A DNA stretch of 49,262 nucleotides from CAYMPW01 sp964392725 (GTDB taxonomy: Archaea; Thermoplasmatota; Thermoplasmata; Methanomassiliicoccales; Methanomethylophilaceae): assembly GCA_964392725.1 (NCBI GenBank), contig CAYMPW010000011.1:1-49262 (forward strand), in the 5' to 3' direction. The notes under the pieces are model-generated. The model worked only from the letters and a program-made list of their open reading frames with translations. It made no database searches and had not been told where the DNA came from. This document shows, piece after piece, positions 1-7,874 of the stretch; position 1 is the first letter of the stretch, and each line of letters opens with the position of its first letter. Both the position numbers and the translations under genes were made by a program.

Positions 1-282
1 GCATCAAACATTGGAGGCACCATTCTGTACTACCGTGATAAATATGGTTTGGAAGTGGATGCTGTTCTCAAACTTGATGATGGACGTTATGGTTTGATAG
101 AAATAAAACTTGGAAATTCTGCTATTGAAGACGGTGCCAAACATCTTTGTGAAATTGAAAAACTTATAGTAGAATCGAAGTTGAAAACGCCTTCTTTCAA
201 AATGATTCTTACAGGCGGAAAATTAGCATATGTTCGCAATGACGGAGTATACGTTGTTCCGATTGGATGCTTACGTAATTAA
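1..282 (+). CDS. C-terminal end of a DUF4143-type AAA ATPase (partial)
   Basis: The reading frame is open from the first base and ends in TAA, so the gene begins upstream of the window. The visible 93 residues contain LEVDAVLKLDDGRYGLIEIK, the D...E-x-K pattern of the PD-(D/E)XK-like C-terminal domain found in DUF4143 ATPases. The same arrangement occurs in the ATPase at 35703-37067 (ELDFVIEG...AIEVKSG), so the window carries two members of this family. These proteins join an N-terminal P-loop ATPase to a nuclease-like C-terminal domain; their cellular role is poorly known. The family call is fairly secure, the function is not. Confidence 0.7.
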   Translation, partial: ASNIGGTILYYRDKYGLEVDAVLKLDDGRYGLIEIKLGNSAIEDGAKHLCEIEKLIVESKLKTPSFKMILTGGKLAYVRNDGVYVVPIGCLRN

Positions 283-306
283 ATTGATTAAAAACAAAAG
301 GAGTTT

Positions 307-334
307 GACGCCCGGAAAATCCGGGCGTCTTTTT
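307..334 (+). terminator. Hairpin terminator between convergent genes
   Basis: A 9-bp GC-rich stem, GACGCCCGG with its complement CCGGGCGTC around the loop AAAAT, is followed by six T. It lies 24 bases after the ATPase stop codon and just before the 3' end of the facing acyl-CoA synthetase gene, so it can end transcription of the first gene. Confidence 0.75.
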
Positions 335-338
335 GCAC

Positions 339-2435
339 TCAGTTGTCGAGTGTGATCAATGCATCGACTGCCCAGCAGCCGGAGCCTTTCTTACCTACGA
401 TAACAGGGTTGATTTCCAATTCGTGGATTTCAGGGTTATCAATGGAGATAAGAATGATTCTTCTGATTGTATCTTTCAATGCAATGATATCTGCTGCTGC
501 CTGACCTCTTGCACCTGCCAAAAGCTTGTATGCTTTGGTTGAAGTGATCATTTCGTCAAGAGCTTCTTCGGTCATAGGCACGTGTGCCTGGGAGATTTCT
601 TTGAGAATCTCAACAAAGATTCCACCAAGACCGAACGAGATGACAGGTCCGAAGTTTTCATCGCGTACCATTGAAAGAATGACTTCCTGTCCGGAAACCA
701 TCTGCTGAATGGAAACACCGTCGAGTCTTGCTTCGGGTTTTGCTGCTTTACAGGATGCCATAATCTTGTTGAAAGATTCTTTAGCATCATCTGCGTTCTT
801 TACGCCGACAACGACACCGCCGACATCAGTCTTGTGCTGAATGTCAGGAGAGAGAATCTTCATAACAACAGGGTATCCGATCTTGTTGCATGCTGCAACG
901 GCTTCGTCAGTGTTGTTGACTGTAGCTTCTCCGGGAACAGGTACTCCGTATGCTGCAAAAATCTGTTTTCCTTCGGATTCCGTGAGTGCTCTTCTGCCTT
1001 CTGCTTTTGCATCACTGAGAATCTTCTGTGCAACTTCCTTTCCTTTTACGGAGGGGTAGTTCATAACAGTCTTCTTTGCATGATCATTGAGATAATATCT
1101 TCTTAATGCGGAAAGTGCACGGAGTTCTCTGTCTGGAGTGGGGAAACATACAAGTCCGCCCTCTCTCACAATCTGAGTTGCCTTTGCGCATTTGAATCCG
1201 CCTGCGAAACAGGTTACCAGAGGGATATTGATTTCTTTTGCGACTTCCACAATACCTTTTGCAACAGATTCAAGATCTGCTGTGTCGAGAGGTGAAGACA
1301 TAACTGCGATTGCTGCTACGTTTGGATCCTTTGCCGCGATTCTGATACTTTCCTGGAAGTATTCTGCTTTTGCATCTCCTCTAACATCGATAGGGTTGGT
1401 TGCGTTTGCAACTGTAGGTACCCTTTCTCTGATGAGTTGTTTTGTTGCGTCTGTGAGTTCTGCTGCGCAAATATATTCATCGCTGAATGATGCGTCTGCA
1501 GACATGACACCGAGACCACCGGCGTTTGTAATGAGTGCTACACCTTTTCCTTTCATAGGTTTGCACAAAGACATTACTGAAAGAACATCGAACATTTCAT
1601 CCAAGTCTTTGGGTCTGTAAATGTTAAGTTTCTTGAAAACAACATTGTAAACTTCGTCGGCTCCTGCGAGTGAACCTGTGTGTGAAGATGCTGCTTTGGA
1701 ACCTGCTGCTGTCCTTCCGGACTTGAAAACAACCATGGGTTTGGATTTGGGCATTGCTTCCACGGCTTTGATAAACCTGGTTCCGTCGCCCATACCTTCG
1801 ATGTACATACCGATAACTTCGGTTTTATCATCATTTCCGAGAATTTCGATAACATCTGCTTCATCTACGTCGGATTTGTTTCCGAATGTCATGAATTTGG
1901 ACATACCGATACTTTCGGTGTTGCATCCCCAATCAAGAATGGATGAACCTACTGCACCGGACTGTGAAAGAATTGAAATGTTTCCGAATTCGGGAACAAA
2001 CATGTTGAATGTTGTGTTGAGACCGGTTTCGACGTTAATGTTACCGAAACAGTTGGGGCCCATGATCCTAACACCGTATTTAGCTGCGGTTGCGAGGATT
2101 TCTTTTTCAAGAACTGCACCTTCGTGACTTTCTTCTTTGAATCCTGCGGTAAGAATAATTGCCGCTTTACATCCAATTTTTCCGATTTTTTCTATTTCGC
2201 CGTTTACAAATTTAGCGGGGATAATAATAACCGCTAAATCAACGGGTTCTCCAACCTGATCGATAGAGGGGAATGCTTTGACTCCCTGTACTTCTTCTCT
2301 CTTAGGGTTAATAGGGTATAATCCGCCTTTGTATCCGCCTTTAATCATGTTTGCCATGATAAGGCCGCCGACTTTCGTAAGATCATCTGTTGCGCCGATA
2401 ATTGCTACCGACTGTGGGTTGATGAATTCCTGCAT
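339..2435 (-). CDS. Acyl/acetyl-CoA synthetase (ADP-forming), fused alpha-beta
   Basis: This 698-residue protein matches NDP-forming acyl-CoA synthetases, which convert acyl-CoA, ADP and phosphate into the acid, ATP and CoA. The N-terminal CoA-binding domain begins with a Rossmann-like turn (VAIIGATDD, residues 10-18). CoA-ligase domains follow, with the phosphorylated histidine in ASSHTGSLAG (His252). The C-terminal third is an ATP-grasp beta part (GYPVVMKILSPDIQHKTDVG). Archaea such as Pyrococcus encode alpha and beta separately; here they are fused. It is cytoplasmic. Substrate (acetate, or a branched or aryl acid) cannot be told from sequence. The ATG at 2433-2435 starts the conserved region without extra residues. 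The gene is monocistronic. Confidence 0.9.
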   Translation of the reverse strand: MQEFINPQSVAIIGATDDLTKVGGLIMANMIKGGYKGGLYPINPKREEVQGVKAFPSIDQVGEPVDLAVIIIPAKFVNGEIEKIGKIGCKAAIILTAGFKEESHEGAVLEKEILATAAKYGVRIMGPNCFGNINVETGLNTTFNMFVPEFGNISILSQSGAVGSSILDWGCNTESIGMSKFMTFGNKSDVDEADVIEILGNDDKTEVIGMYIEGMGDGTRFIKAVEAMPKSKPMVVFKSGRTAAGSKAASSHTGSLAGADEVYNVVFKKLNIYRPKDLDEMFDVLSVMSLCKPMKGKGVALITNAGGLGVMSADASFSDEYICAAELTDATKQLIRERVPTVANATNPIDVRGDAKAEYFQESIRIAAKDPNVAAIAVMSSPLDTADLESVAKGIVEVAKEINIPLVTCFAGGFKCAKATQIVREGGLVCFPTPDRELRALSALRRYYLNDHAKKTVMNYPSVKGKEVAQKILSDAKAEGRRALTESEGKQIFAAYGVPVPGEATVNNTDEAVAACNKIGYPVVMKILSPDIQHKTDVGGVVVGVKNADDAKESFNKIMASCKAAKPEARLDGVSIQQMVSGQEVILSMVRDENFGPVISFGLGGIFVEILKEISQAHVPMTEEALDEMITSTKAYKLLAGARGQAAADIIALKDTIRRIILISIDNPEIHELEINPVIVGKKGSGCWAVDALITLDN

Positions 2436-2561
2436 AATTCTCGGTATCGAATTTTATTTGATAAACTCTTCTATTAGGGGGGATACAAATTATATGAAAA
2501 GCGTAGCAAAGTTACAGATATTCGCAAAATATCTACGAATATCATCAATTATTTTATGAAT

Positions 2562-2577
2562 TACGGCAACTGCCGTA
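2562..2577. promoter_or_regulatory. Palindrome upstream of the acyl-CoA synthetase gene
   Basis: TACGGC and GCCGTA form a perfect 6-bp inverted repeat around AACT, about 127 bases upstream of the start codon at 2435. It could be an operator or a short hairpin in a long leader. A related palindrome (TACGGCCGTA) lies at 27736-27745 near another gene start. No regulator is identified. Confidence 0.3.
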
Positions 2578-2683
2578 TATTTTCTATCGTTCACGGCATA
2601 TGACCCTATTTATCTTCGTCGTTTGACGTAAAAAACCTAGCAAATTGGATTTTATTTATATAGTTAAAATATAGTAGGTGTTT

Positions 2684-2925
2684 TGCCGGATTGATTATGG
2701 GCGCGATTCAATGAACGTCTAACAATACAGTGCGGCATACAGTGATTCCTTTCCCTTTTTTAGGGGGCCCTTGCGGGAGCTGCGACGAGTCGTCGTGTGT
2801 GATGACCGGAAGACAACACGGAATACAACAAATACTCCCGGCGGGGTCAGTGCTTCGAGATCGGCGTCATCGTCGTTACAGTGAAAAAGTGTGTTATCGC
2901 CGGGAGACAATTACCCGGCGATTTT
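2684..2925 (+). ncRNA. Candidate GC-rich structured RNA of unknown family
   Basis: This lies in the 519-base gap between two minus-strand genes. A TATA-like TTTATATAG at 2654-2662 predicts a start near 2684. The interval 2761-2880 is about 58% G+C, while its flanks are AT-rich. CTCCCGGCG (2835-2843) can pair with CGCCGGGAG (2898-2906), while TCGCCGGG (2897-2904) can instead pair with CCCGGCGA (2914-2921), which is followed by TTTT. GATGAC (2801-2806) can pair with GTCATC (2866-2871), crossing the first stem. I searched by eye for the conserved cores of SRP RNA and RNase P RNA and did not find them. The strand is chosen from the TATA box and terminal T run. No protein gene follows on this strand. 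Confidence 0.45.
2897..2925 (+). terminator. Hairpin terminator at the end of the candidate RNA
   Basis: An 8-bp stem, TCGCCGGG with CCCGGCGA around a 9-base loop, is followed by TTTT. Its left arm can alternatively pair upstream with 2835-2843, so terminator formation could be conditional. Confidence 0.5.
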
Positions 2926-2954
2926 AAAGTTTAATTTTGTTTAATATATTATAT

Positions 2955-3632
2955 TTACAAATGGAAGCATAACCTCTTAAGCCAATTCTCCGCTTCTTCC
3001 GCTCTTGGATAATTATCTTCACGTGCATGGAACTCTTTGCTGTGTACTTCTCCCGTAGGGTCGAAACCTATCATAAGATGAAGATACTCATGATACAACA
3101 CATAATCCAACACAAAATCGGGAATAGATTCCGAATCCAAAACTTTGGAAAGTACTACGACTTTCATGAGAACGGAACAGTATCCGACTCTTCTTACATT
3201 TGATTCCTTTGTCCATGTGAGAACAACATTTGGATCTTTTTCAATCAACCCTAATTTTACCAAACGTTCTTCGGCATCTTTCAGATTTTTAACTTCTCCT
3301 TCGGATGTTTTGATGATGTTTCTACTGCGCCTTAGGTATGTTGGTTGTTTGTATGTAACAAAATCAGGATCTGTTACAAAATCTTCCAATTCTTTGGAAT
3401 AAGGTTGATCGTCGCCTTTGATTTTGGAAAAGAGAGTTCTTGCCAAAGATTCGAATACTTCGTAGGAAGCATCCATGATATAATCCGAAACTTTGAATCT
3501 AGCCCATCTGTATGATCTTTGCCAACGGACTTTGAATTCTTTGTACGCAATGAATTCTGTTTCCACGGTATCATATCCAAACTCTTTTCCAACTTTGCTG
3601 AACGCTTCGTTCAGTTCATATTCGGGGTCCAT
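2955..3632 (-). CDS. Predicted zinc metallopeptidase-like protein (HExxH)
   Basis: The 225-residue protein has a zincin signature near its C terminus: HEYLH at residues 181-185, followed by HSKEFHARE (197-205), which could supply the third zinc ligand. This arrangement recalls SprT-like/M48-like domains. The N-terminal 100 residues are charged and not recognised. There is no signal peptide or membrane segment, so it is probably cytoplasmic. AGGAG lies about 8 bases before the ATG. Just upstream, GGCAA/TTGCC can form a hairpin next to this ribosome-binding site. Substrate unknown; the metallopeptidase fold is likely, activity is inferred only. Confidence 0.65.
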   Translation of the reverse strand: MDPEYELNEAFSKVGKEFGYDTVETEFIAYKEFKVRWQRSYRWARFKVSDYIMDASYEVFESLARTLFSKIKGDDQPYSKELEDFVTDPDFVTYKQPTYLRRSRNIIKTSEGEVKNLKDAEERLVKLGLIEKDPNVVLTWTKESNVRRVGYCSVLMKVVVLSKVLDSESIPDFVLDYVLYHEYLHLMIGFDPTGEVHSKEFHAREDNYPRAEEAENWLKRLCFHL

Positions 3633-3817
3633 ATTTTTTTACTCCTGGGCAACCTTTTGCTTGCCTGGATAGTAAAAAATCACTTTGAGATGTTATAATG
3701 AAACAATACAGTTAACAGTTAGTTCAGTTGAATGAATACCCAGCGTAATTACTATAAAAATACAGAGTTAGCATAGATTAAATACTACGAATATAATCAG
3801 AGTCTTAGGAGATTAAC

Positions 3818-4144
3818 ATGGTTAACATAACACCCGATGCAATCAACTTCATCGACGAACTTCTCAAGAAGAACGGCAAAGAAGGATACGGAATCAAGAT
3901 TTACCTCGCAGGTCAGTCTTGCTCCGGACCCCAGTTTGGAATGTCTTTCCAAGAAGCAGTAGCAGAAGGAGAAATCGAAGAAAAACTCGAAACACTCTCA
4001 CTCTTCTACGATGATGAAACACAGACTGCTCTCGAAGAATGTATCATCGAATTCGTCGACGATCCCAACTTTGGAACTGGTCTTACCATCCGTAACCCTA
4101 ACTTCAACGGCTGCGCATCTTGCGGCGGCGGTTGCGGAAACTAA
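3818..4144 (+). CDS. IscA/HesB-like iron-sulfur cluster carrier
   Basis: At 108 residues it matches the usual IscA length. The first metal-binding cysteine is Cys35 in AGQSCSGPQFG, and C-terminal cysteines are at 99, 102 and 106 in the segment CASCGGGCGN. Canonical A-type carriers use Cys35, Cys99 and Cys101 in a CGCG motif, so the tail here is expanded. The role would be to hold and pass on Fe-S clusters or iron, which matters in a methanogen rich in Fe-S enzymes. AGGAGAT just before the ATG is a good ribosome-binding site, and a TATA-like ATTAAATAC lies at about 3777. A hairpin terminator follows. Confidence 0.8.
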   Translation: MVNITPDAINFIDELLKKNGKEGYGIKIYLAGQSCSGPQFGMSFQEAVAEGEIEEKLETLSLFYDDETQTALEECIIEFVDDPNFGTGLTIRNPNFNGCASCGGGCGN

Positions 4145-4151
4145 ATAAAAC

Positions 4152-4176
4152 CGGGGTTAAACCCCCGCTTACTTTT
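4152..4176 (+). terminator. Hairpin terminator after the IscA-like gene
   Basis: CGGGG (4152-4156) pairs with CCCCG (4163-4167), followed by a CT-rich tract ending in TTTTT. Confidence 0.55.
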
Positions 4177-4202
4177 TAACTTTATATTGTTTAATTGATA
4201 CA

Positions 4203-5747
4203 ATGACTTTTGTTTCCCACCCCAGGATTGTTTCGGATACCGTGGAAGAGCGCAGGTATCAGACTACCATGTCTTCGGGTTGCCTGACTTCAAATACGCT
4301 TCTTATTTTACCTACGGGTTTAGGTAAAACCATTGTTGCGTTGAGGGTTACCGCGGAAATTCTGAACAGAGGAAAAAAAGTTTTGATTTTGGCACCTACA
4401 AAACCGCTTGTCGACCAACATACCAAAACAATGGAGAAAATGCTGGTTAACGCAAGCATAGGGATTATGAATGGAAACATGGCACCAGATAAAAGATGGA
4501 AAATTATCGAAGATAATGATGTTATTGTTTCCACTCCGCAATGTGTTGCCAATGATTTGAAAAATGAACGTTACAGCCTGGAAGATATTGGATTGATTAT
4601 TTTTGACGAAGCACATAGGGCTGTTGGAAATTATGCATACGTTGATATTGCATCCGAATACGACGGAATGTGCATGGGAATGACTGCATCCCCGGGAAGC
4701 GATCCCGGCAAAATAGAAAGTGTCTGCAGAAATCTCAATCTTAGGAGGATCGACATTAGAAACGATGATGATCCTGATGTTTCACCTTATGTCCACGATG
4801 TTTACGTGAACAGAGTGGAAGTAAACATGCCCGAAGATCTTCTGGAAATGATTGCTCAATTCAAGAAGATGCTGGATCATTATTCGGTAGAGTTAACACA
4901 ATTGGGATTGATGAATCCGAATTGGCCCGCTTCAACCAAACATTTACTGTTTGTTGGTTCCGAACTTCAAAGACGTTTAGCCAGAGGTGAAAAAACATCT
5001 ATTGTATTCAGGGGATTGACGGTTCAATCCATTTGCATGAAAACACTTCATGCGATAAGTTTGGCAGAAACCCAGGGTGTTTCATCACTTCGTTTGTACA
5101 TTAACAAACTAAACGATGAATCACAGGGAACCAAAGCAAGCAAAGGATCCAAAGAACTAGTCCTCAGAAAGGAATATCTCAAGGTTATGGAAATCTTGGA
5201 AAAAACAAATGTAGAACATCCAAAAATATCTCGTGTTCTAAGCTTGGTTTCCCGCATCGTAGTTGCTGAAAAATCAAAAGTTATCGTATTCACACAATAT
5301 CGCGATACATGTGATTTGATTGAGTCCAAATTATCATCGGTCCCTGGAGTAAAAGTTGGAAAACTTATAGGACAGGGAAACGGTGGATTGAAACAAAAAG
5401 AACAGATAGAGATGATTGATAAATTCAAAAGTGGAATTTACAACGTCATTGTATCTACTTCGGTTGGAGAAGAAGGATTGGATATTGCTAGTACGGATGC
5501 CGTAATCTTCTACGAACCCGTACCTTCGGAAATCAGAACAATTCAGAGAAGAGGCCGTACAGGAAGAAAAAACGACGGTGAAGTATATGTTCTGATTGCA
5601 AAAGGAACAATGGATGAAGTATTTGAAAAATCCAGCTCCAAAAAAGAGATTTTAATGCATACGCATTTAGAAAGACTTAACAAAAATTTGGAAAAGGCAA
5701 ATTCAAAACTCCCATCCAGAAATCAAACCAATTTGGGCGATTATTGA
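4203..5747 (+). CDS. hef: Hef-type SF2 helicase (FANCM-like), helicase part only
   Basis: The N terminus (FVSHPRIV...TVEERRYQ) is the archaeal Hef signature. Walker A is LPTGLGKT (36-43), motif II is DEAH (135-138), and motif VI is QRRGRTGR near residue 445. Hef works at stalled or branched replication forks, remodelling them with ATP. Euryarchaeal Hef of Pyrococcus is about 760 residues and ends in an XPF nuclease domain. This protein has 514 residues and ends soon after the helicase core, so it lacks the nuclease. The DNA ligase gene follows 35 bases later on the same strand, suggesting a repair transcription unit. Confidence 0.85.
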   Translation: MTFVSHPRIVSDTVEERRYQTTMSSGCLTSNTLLILPTGLGKTIVALRVTAEILNRGKKVLILAPTKPLVDQHTKTMEKMLVNASIGIMNGNMAPDKRWKIIEDNDVIVSTPQCVANDLKNERYSLEDIGLIIFDEAHRAVGNYAYVDIASEYDGMCMGMTASPGSDPGKIESVCRNLNLRRIDIRNDDDPDVSPYVHDVYVNRVEVNMPEDLLEMIAQFKKMLDHYSVELTQLGLMNPNWPASTKHLLFVGSELQRRLARGEKTSIVFRGLTVQSICMKTLHAISLAETQGVSSLRLYINKLNDESQGTKASKGSKELVLRKEYLKVMEILEKTNVEHPKISRVLSLVSRIVVAEKSKVIVFTQYRDTCDLIESKLSSVPGVKVGKLIGQGNGGLKQKEQIEMIDKFKSGIYNVIVSTSVGEEGLDIASTDAVIFYEPVPSEIRTIQRRGRTGRKNDGEVYVLIAKGTMDEVFEKSSSKKEILMHTHLERLNKNLEKANSKLPSRNQTNLGDY

Positions 5748-5782
5748 TAATGTACATATACAAATGAACCTTATCCGAAATT

Positions 5783-7555
5783 ATGCTTTACTCTGATGTC
5801 GCAGAGGTTTTTGACAGAATGGAATCCACAAGCAGCCGTCTCGAAATGACTGCGATTCTTTCCGAATTTTTCAAAAAAATTAAATCCGAAGACCTCAAAA
5901 ATATTGTGTATCTGACACAGGGTAAATTACATCCTGATTATTATCCTCAGGAATTGGGAATGGCAGACCGTTTGGTTTTGAAAGCCATTGCATTTACAGT
6001 CGGTGTTTCCGAAAGTGAAATCGAGAAAATGTCCATTAAAGAAGGAGATCCCGGAAATGTTGCGGAACTTCTTATCGGTAAGAAGAAACAAACCACTCTT
6101 TTTTCAGAACCTTTGACGTTGGATCGTGTCATCGAAAGTTTGGTACGCATAGAAAATTCCGATGGAAAAGATTCCCAGGATAAGAAAATGAAAGTTCTTG
6201 CCAACATGCTTCATGATTCGGGACCGATCGAAGCAAGATATCTTTGCAGAATCGTAACCGGAAGAATGAGATTCGGAGCAGCAACCATGACTGTGCTTGA
6301 TGCATTGGCAGATGCTTTTGCGGAAAAAAGCGATCGTCCGAACATCGAGAGAGCATACAACGTAACCTGTGATTTAGGATTGGTTGCGGAAACAATTTCC
6401 TCGAAAGGAATACCCGGAATAAATGAAATTCAGGTTAAAGTCGGAAATCCGATCAAAGTCATGTTGGCTGAACGTTTGGCATCCATTGCGGAAATTGTCG
6501 TTAAAATGAACGATCAGTGCGCAATGGAATACAAATACGACGGAATAAGAGTTCAGGCACACATAACCAAAGACGGAGTAAAATTATATTCCAGAAGATT
6601 GGAAGATCTTACTCCAAACTTCCCGGATATCGCTGAAGCTTTGGCAAAACATCTGAAAGGAAAAGAAGCAATCATCGAAGGAGAATGTGTTGCCATTGAT
6701 GGCAAAACAGGAAATATGTTGCCTTTCCAAACAGTTACCCACAGAAGAAGAAAACATGGAATGGAAGACGCTGTTAAAGAATACCCAGTTCGTATTTTCA
6801 TGTTTGATTGTTTGTATCTTGACGGTAAAGATTATACATCCGAGTCCTACCTCAAACGCAGAGAAACCCTTGCTAACGCATTTGACATTTCCGACAATGT
6901 TCAACTCTCGACAATGAGAGTTATCGATTCATCCGAAGACGGAGAAGAATTTTTCTCCGAAGCCATTGCGGCAGGATGCGAAGGCATTATGACAAAATCC
7001 ACTTCCGAAGATTCGATTTACAGAGCTGGGTCTAGAGGATTTTTGTGGATAAAATACAAAAAAGACTATCAATCCGGACTTACCGATTCTTTCGATCTCG
7101 CAGTTGTGGGAGCATTCTTCGGAATGGGCAAAAGAAAGGGAAAATACGGAGCTCTAATGATGGCTGCGTATGACAGTGAAACTGGTATTTTCGGAACTGT
7201 TTGCAAACTCGGAACAGGATTCGATGATGCATTTTTAGATAGTTTGCCTGAAAAATTGGAAGAATACAAACGTGAAGAATGTCCGTCGAATGTCGAAGCG
7301 AAAATGATTCCCGATGTTTGGTTCAATCCAACAATTGTTTTAGAAGTTGTCGGAGCGGAAATCAGTGTCAGTCCGATACATACCGCGGCCATGGATTCGA
7401 TTAAAGAAGGTGCAGGCCTTGGAATCAGATTCCCAAGATTTACAGGAAGAGTCAGAGACGACAAAGAACCTGAACAATGCACCACTGTTCGTGAAATCGA
7501 AGAAATGTTTGACCTGCAAGGTGCCGAAACCGACGGAATTGCCTCGGACGAATAA
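5783..7555 (+). CDS. lig: ATP-dependent DNA ligase
   Basis: The 590-residue length is normal for archaeal replicative ligases. Residues 1-200 form the alpha-helical DNA-binding domain. The adenylated lysine is Lys251 in EYKYDGIR, the nucleotidyltransferase motif I. Further motifs are EGECVAID (about 296), EGIMTKS (about 400) and the lysine pair in FLWIKYKKDY (about 425). The OB-fold domain follows. It joins nicks during replication (Okazaki fragments) and repair using ATP. It lies just downstream of hef and could be co-transcribed. The next gene has its own TATA box. Confidence 0.95.
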   Translation: MLYSDVAEVFDRMESTSSRLEMTAILSEFFKKIKSEDLKNIVYLTQGKLHPDYYPQELGMADRLVLKAIAFTVGVSESEIEKMSIKEGDPGNVAELLIGKKKQTTLFSEPLTLDRVIESLVRIENSDGKDSQDKKMKVLANMLHDSGPIEARYLCRIVTGRMRFGAATMTVLDALADAFAEKSDRPNIERAYNVTCDLGLVAETISSKGIPGINEIQVKVGNPIKVMLAERLASIAEIVVKMNDQCAMEYKYDGIRVQAHITKDGVKLYSRRLEDLTPNFPDIAEALAKHLKGKEAIIEGECVAIDGKTGNMLPFQTVTHRRRKHGMEDAVKEYPVRIFMFDCLYLDGKDYTSESYLKRRETLANAFDISDNVQLSTMRVIDSSEDGEEFFSEAIAAGCEGIMTKSTSEDSIYRAGSRGFLWIKYKKDYQSGLTDSFDLAVVGAFFGMGKRKGKYGALMMAAYDSETGIFGTVCKLGTGFDDAFLDSLPEKLEEYKREECPSNVEAKMIPDVWFNPTIVLEVVGAEISVSPIHTAAMDSIKEGAGLGIRFPRFTGRVRDDKEPEQCTTVREIEEMFDLQGAETDGIASDE

Positions 7556-7581
7556 CCCATATATACGCGGGTACGACAAAA

Positions 7582-7590
7582 GATTTAATA
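7582..7590 (+). promoter_or_regulatory. TATA box for rpo11, leaderless transcript predicted
   Basis: TTTAATAAG lies about 26 bases before the ATG at 7613. That spacing predicts transcription starting at or next to the start codon. Confidence 0.45.
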
Positions 7591-7612
7591 AGGCCGTATC
7601 TTTCGAGAAATT

Positions 7613-7870
7613 ATGCAGCCTTACGTTTTCGAAAAAACCGATAAAACCGTAACCGTTCGTTTCAAAGACCCTGATATGACCATTATCACGGCAATTCTGA
7701 ATGCCTTGAGGAATGATTCCAAGGTAGAGATCGTAAGATTTATTGATGTTCACCCCGAACTTTTGGACAAAGGAATTTATGTCCAGCTCAAAAAGAAAGG
7801 TGACGCATTGGATGTTTTTAAGAAAGCAGCCAAATCTGTATCCGACTATTACGGTAAATTGAAAGCGTAA
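7613..7870 (+). CDS. rpo11: DNA-directed RNA polymerase subunit Rpo11 (RpoL)
   Basis: The 85-residue protein has the size of archaeal Rpo11. The segment DMTIITAILNALRND corresponds to the alpha-motif helix of the RPB11/RpoL family (usually HTLGNLLREEL), and VEIVRFIDVHPE to the following strand and HP motif. Rpo11 pairs with Rpo3 to start polymerase assembly, like the bacterial alpha dimer. The leader is apparently absent (TATA box at about 7585). truD follows 4 bases after the stop codon, so both are probably on one transcript. Confidence 0.85.
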   Translation: MQPYVFEKTDKTVTVRFKDPDMTIITAILNALRNDSKVEIVRFIDVHPELLDKGIYVQLKKKGDALDVFKKAAKSVSDYYGKLKA

Positions 7871-7874
7871 TTCC

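Noticed and set aside
2719..2927. Two opposite open frames of about 65 codons in the GC-rich gap
   Set aside because: Their peptides show no domain or ribosome-binding site, and the region's pairing fits an RNA better than a protein.
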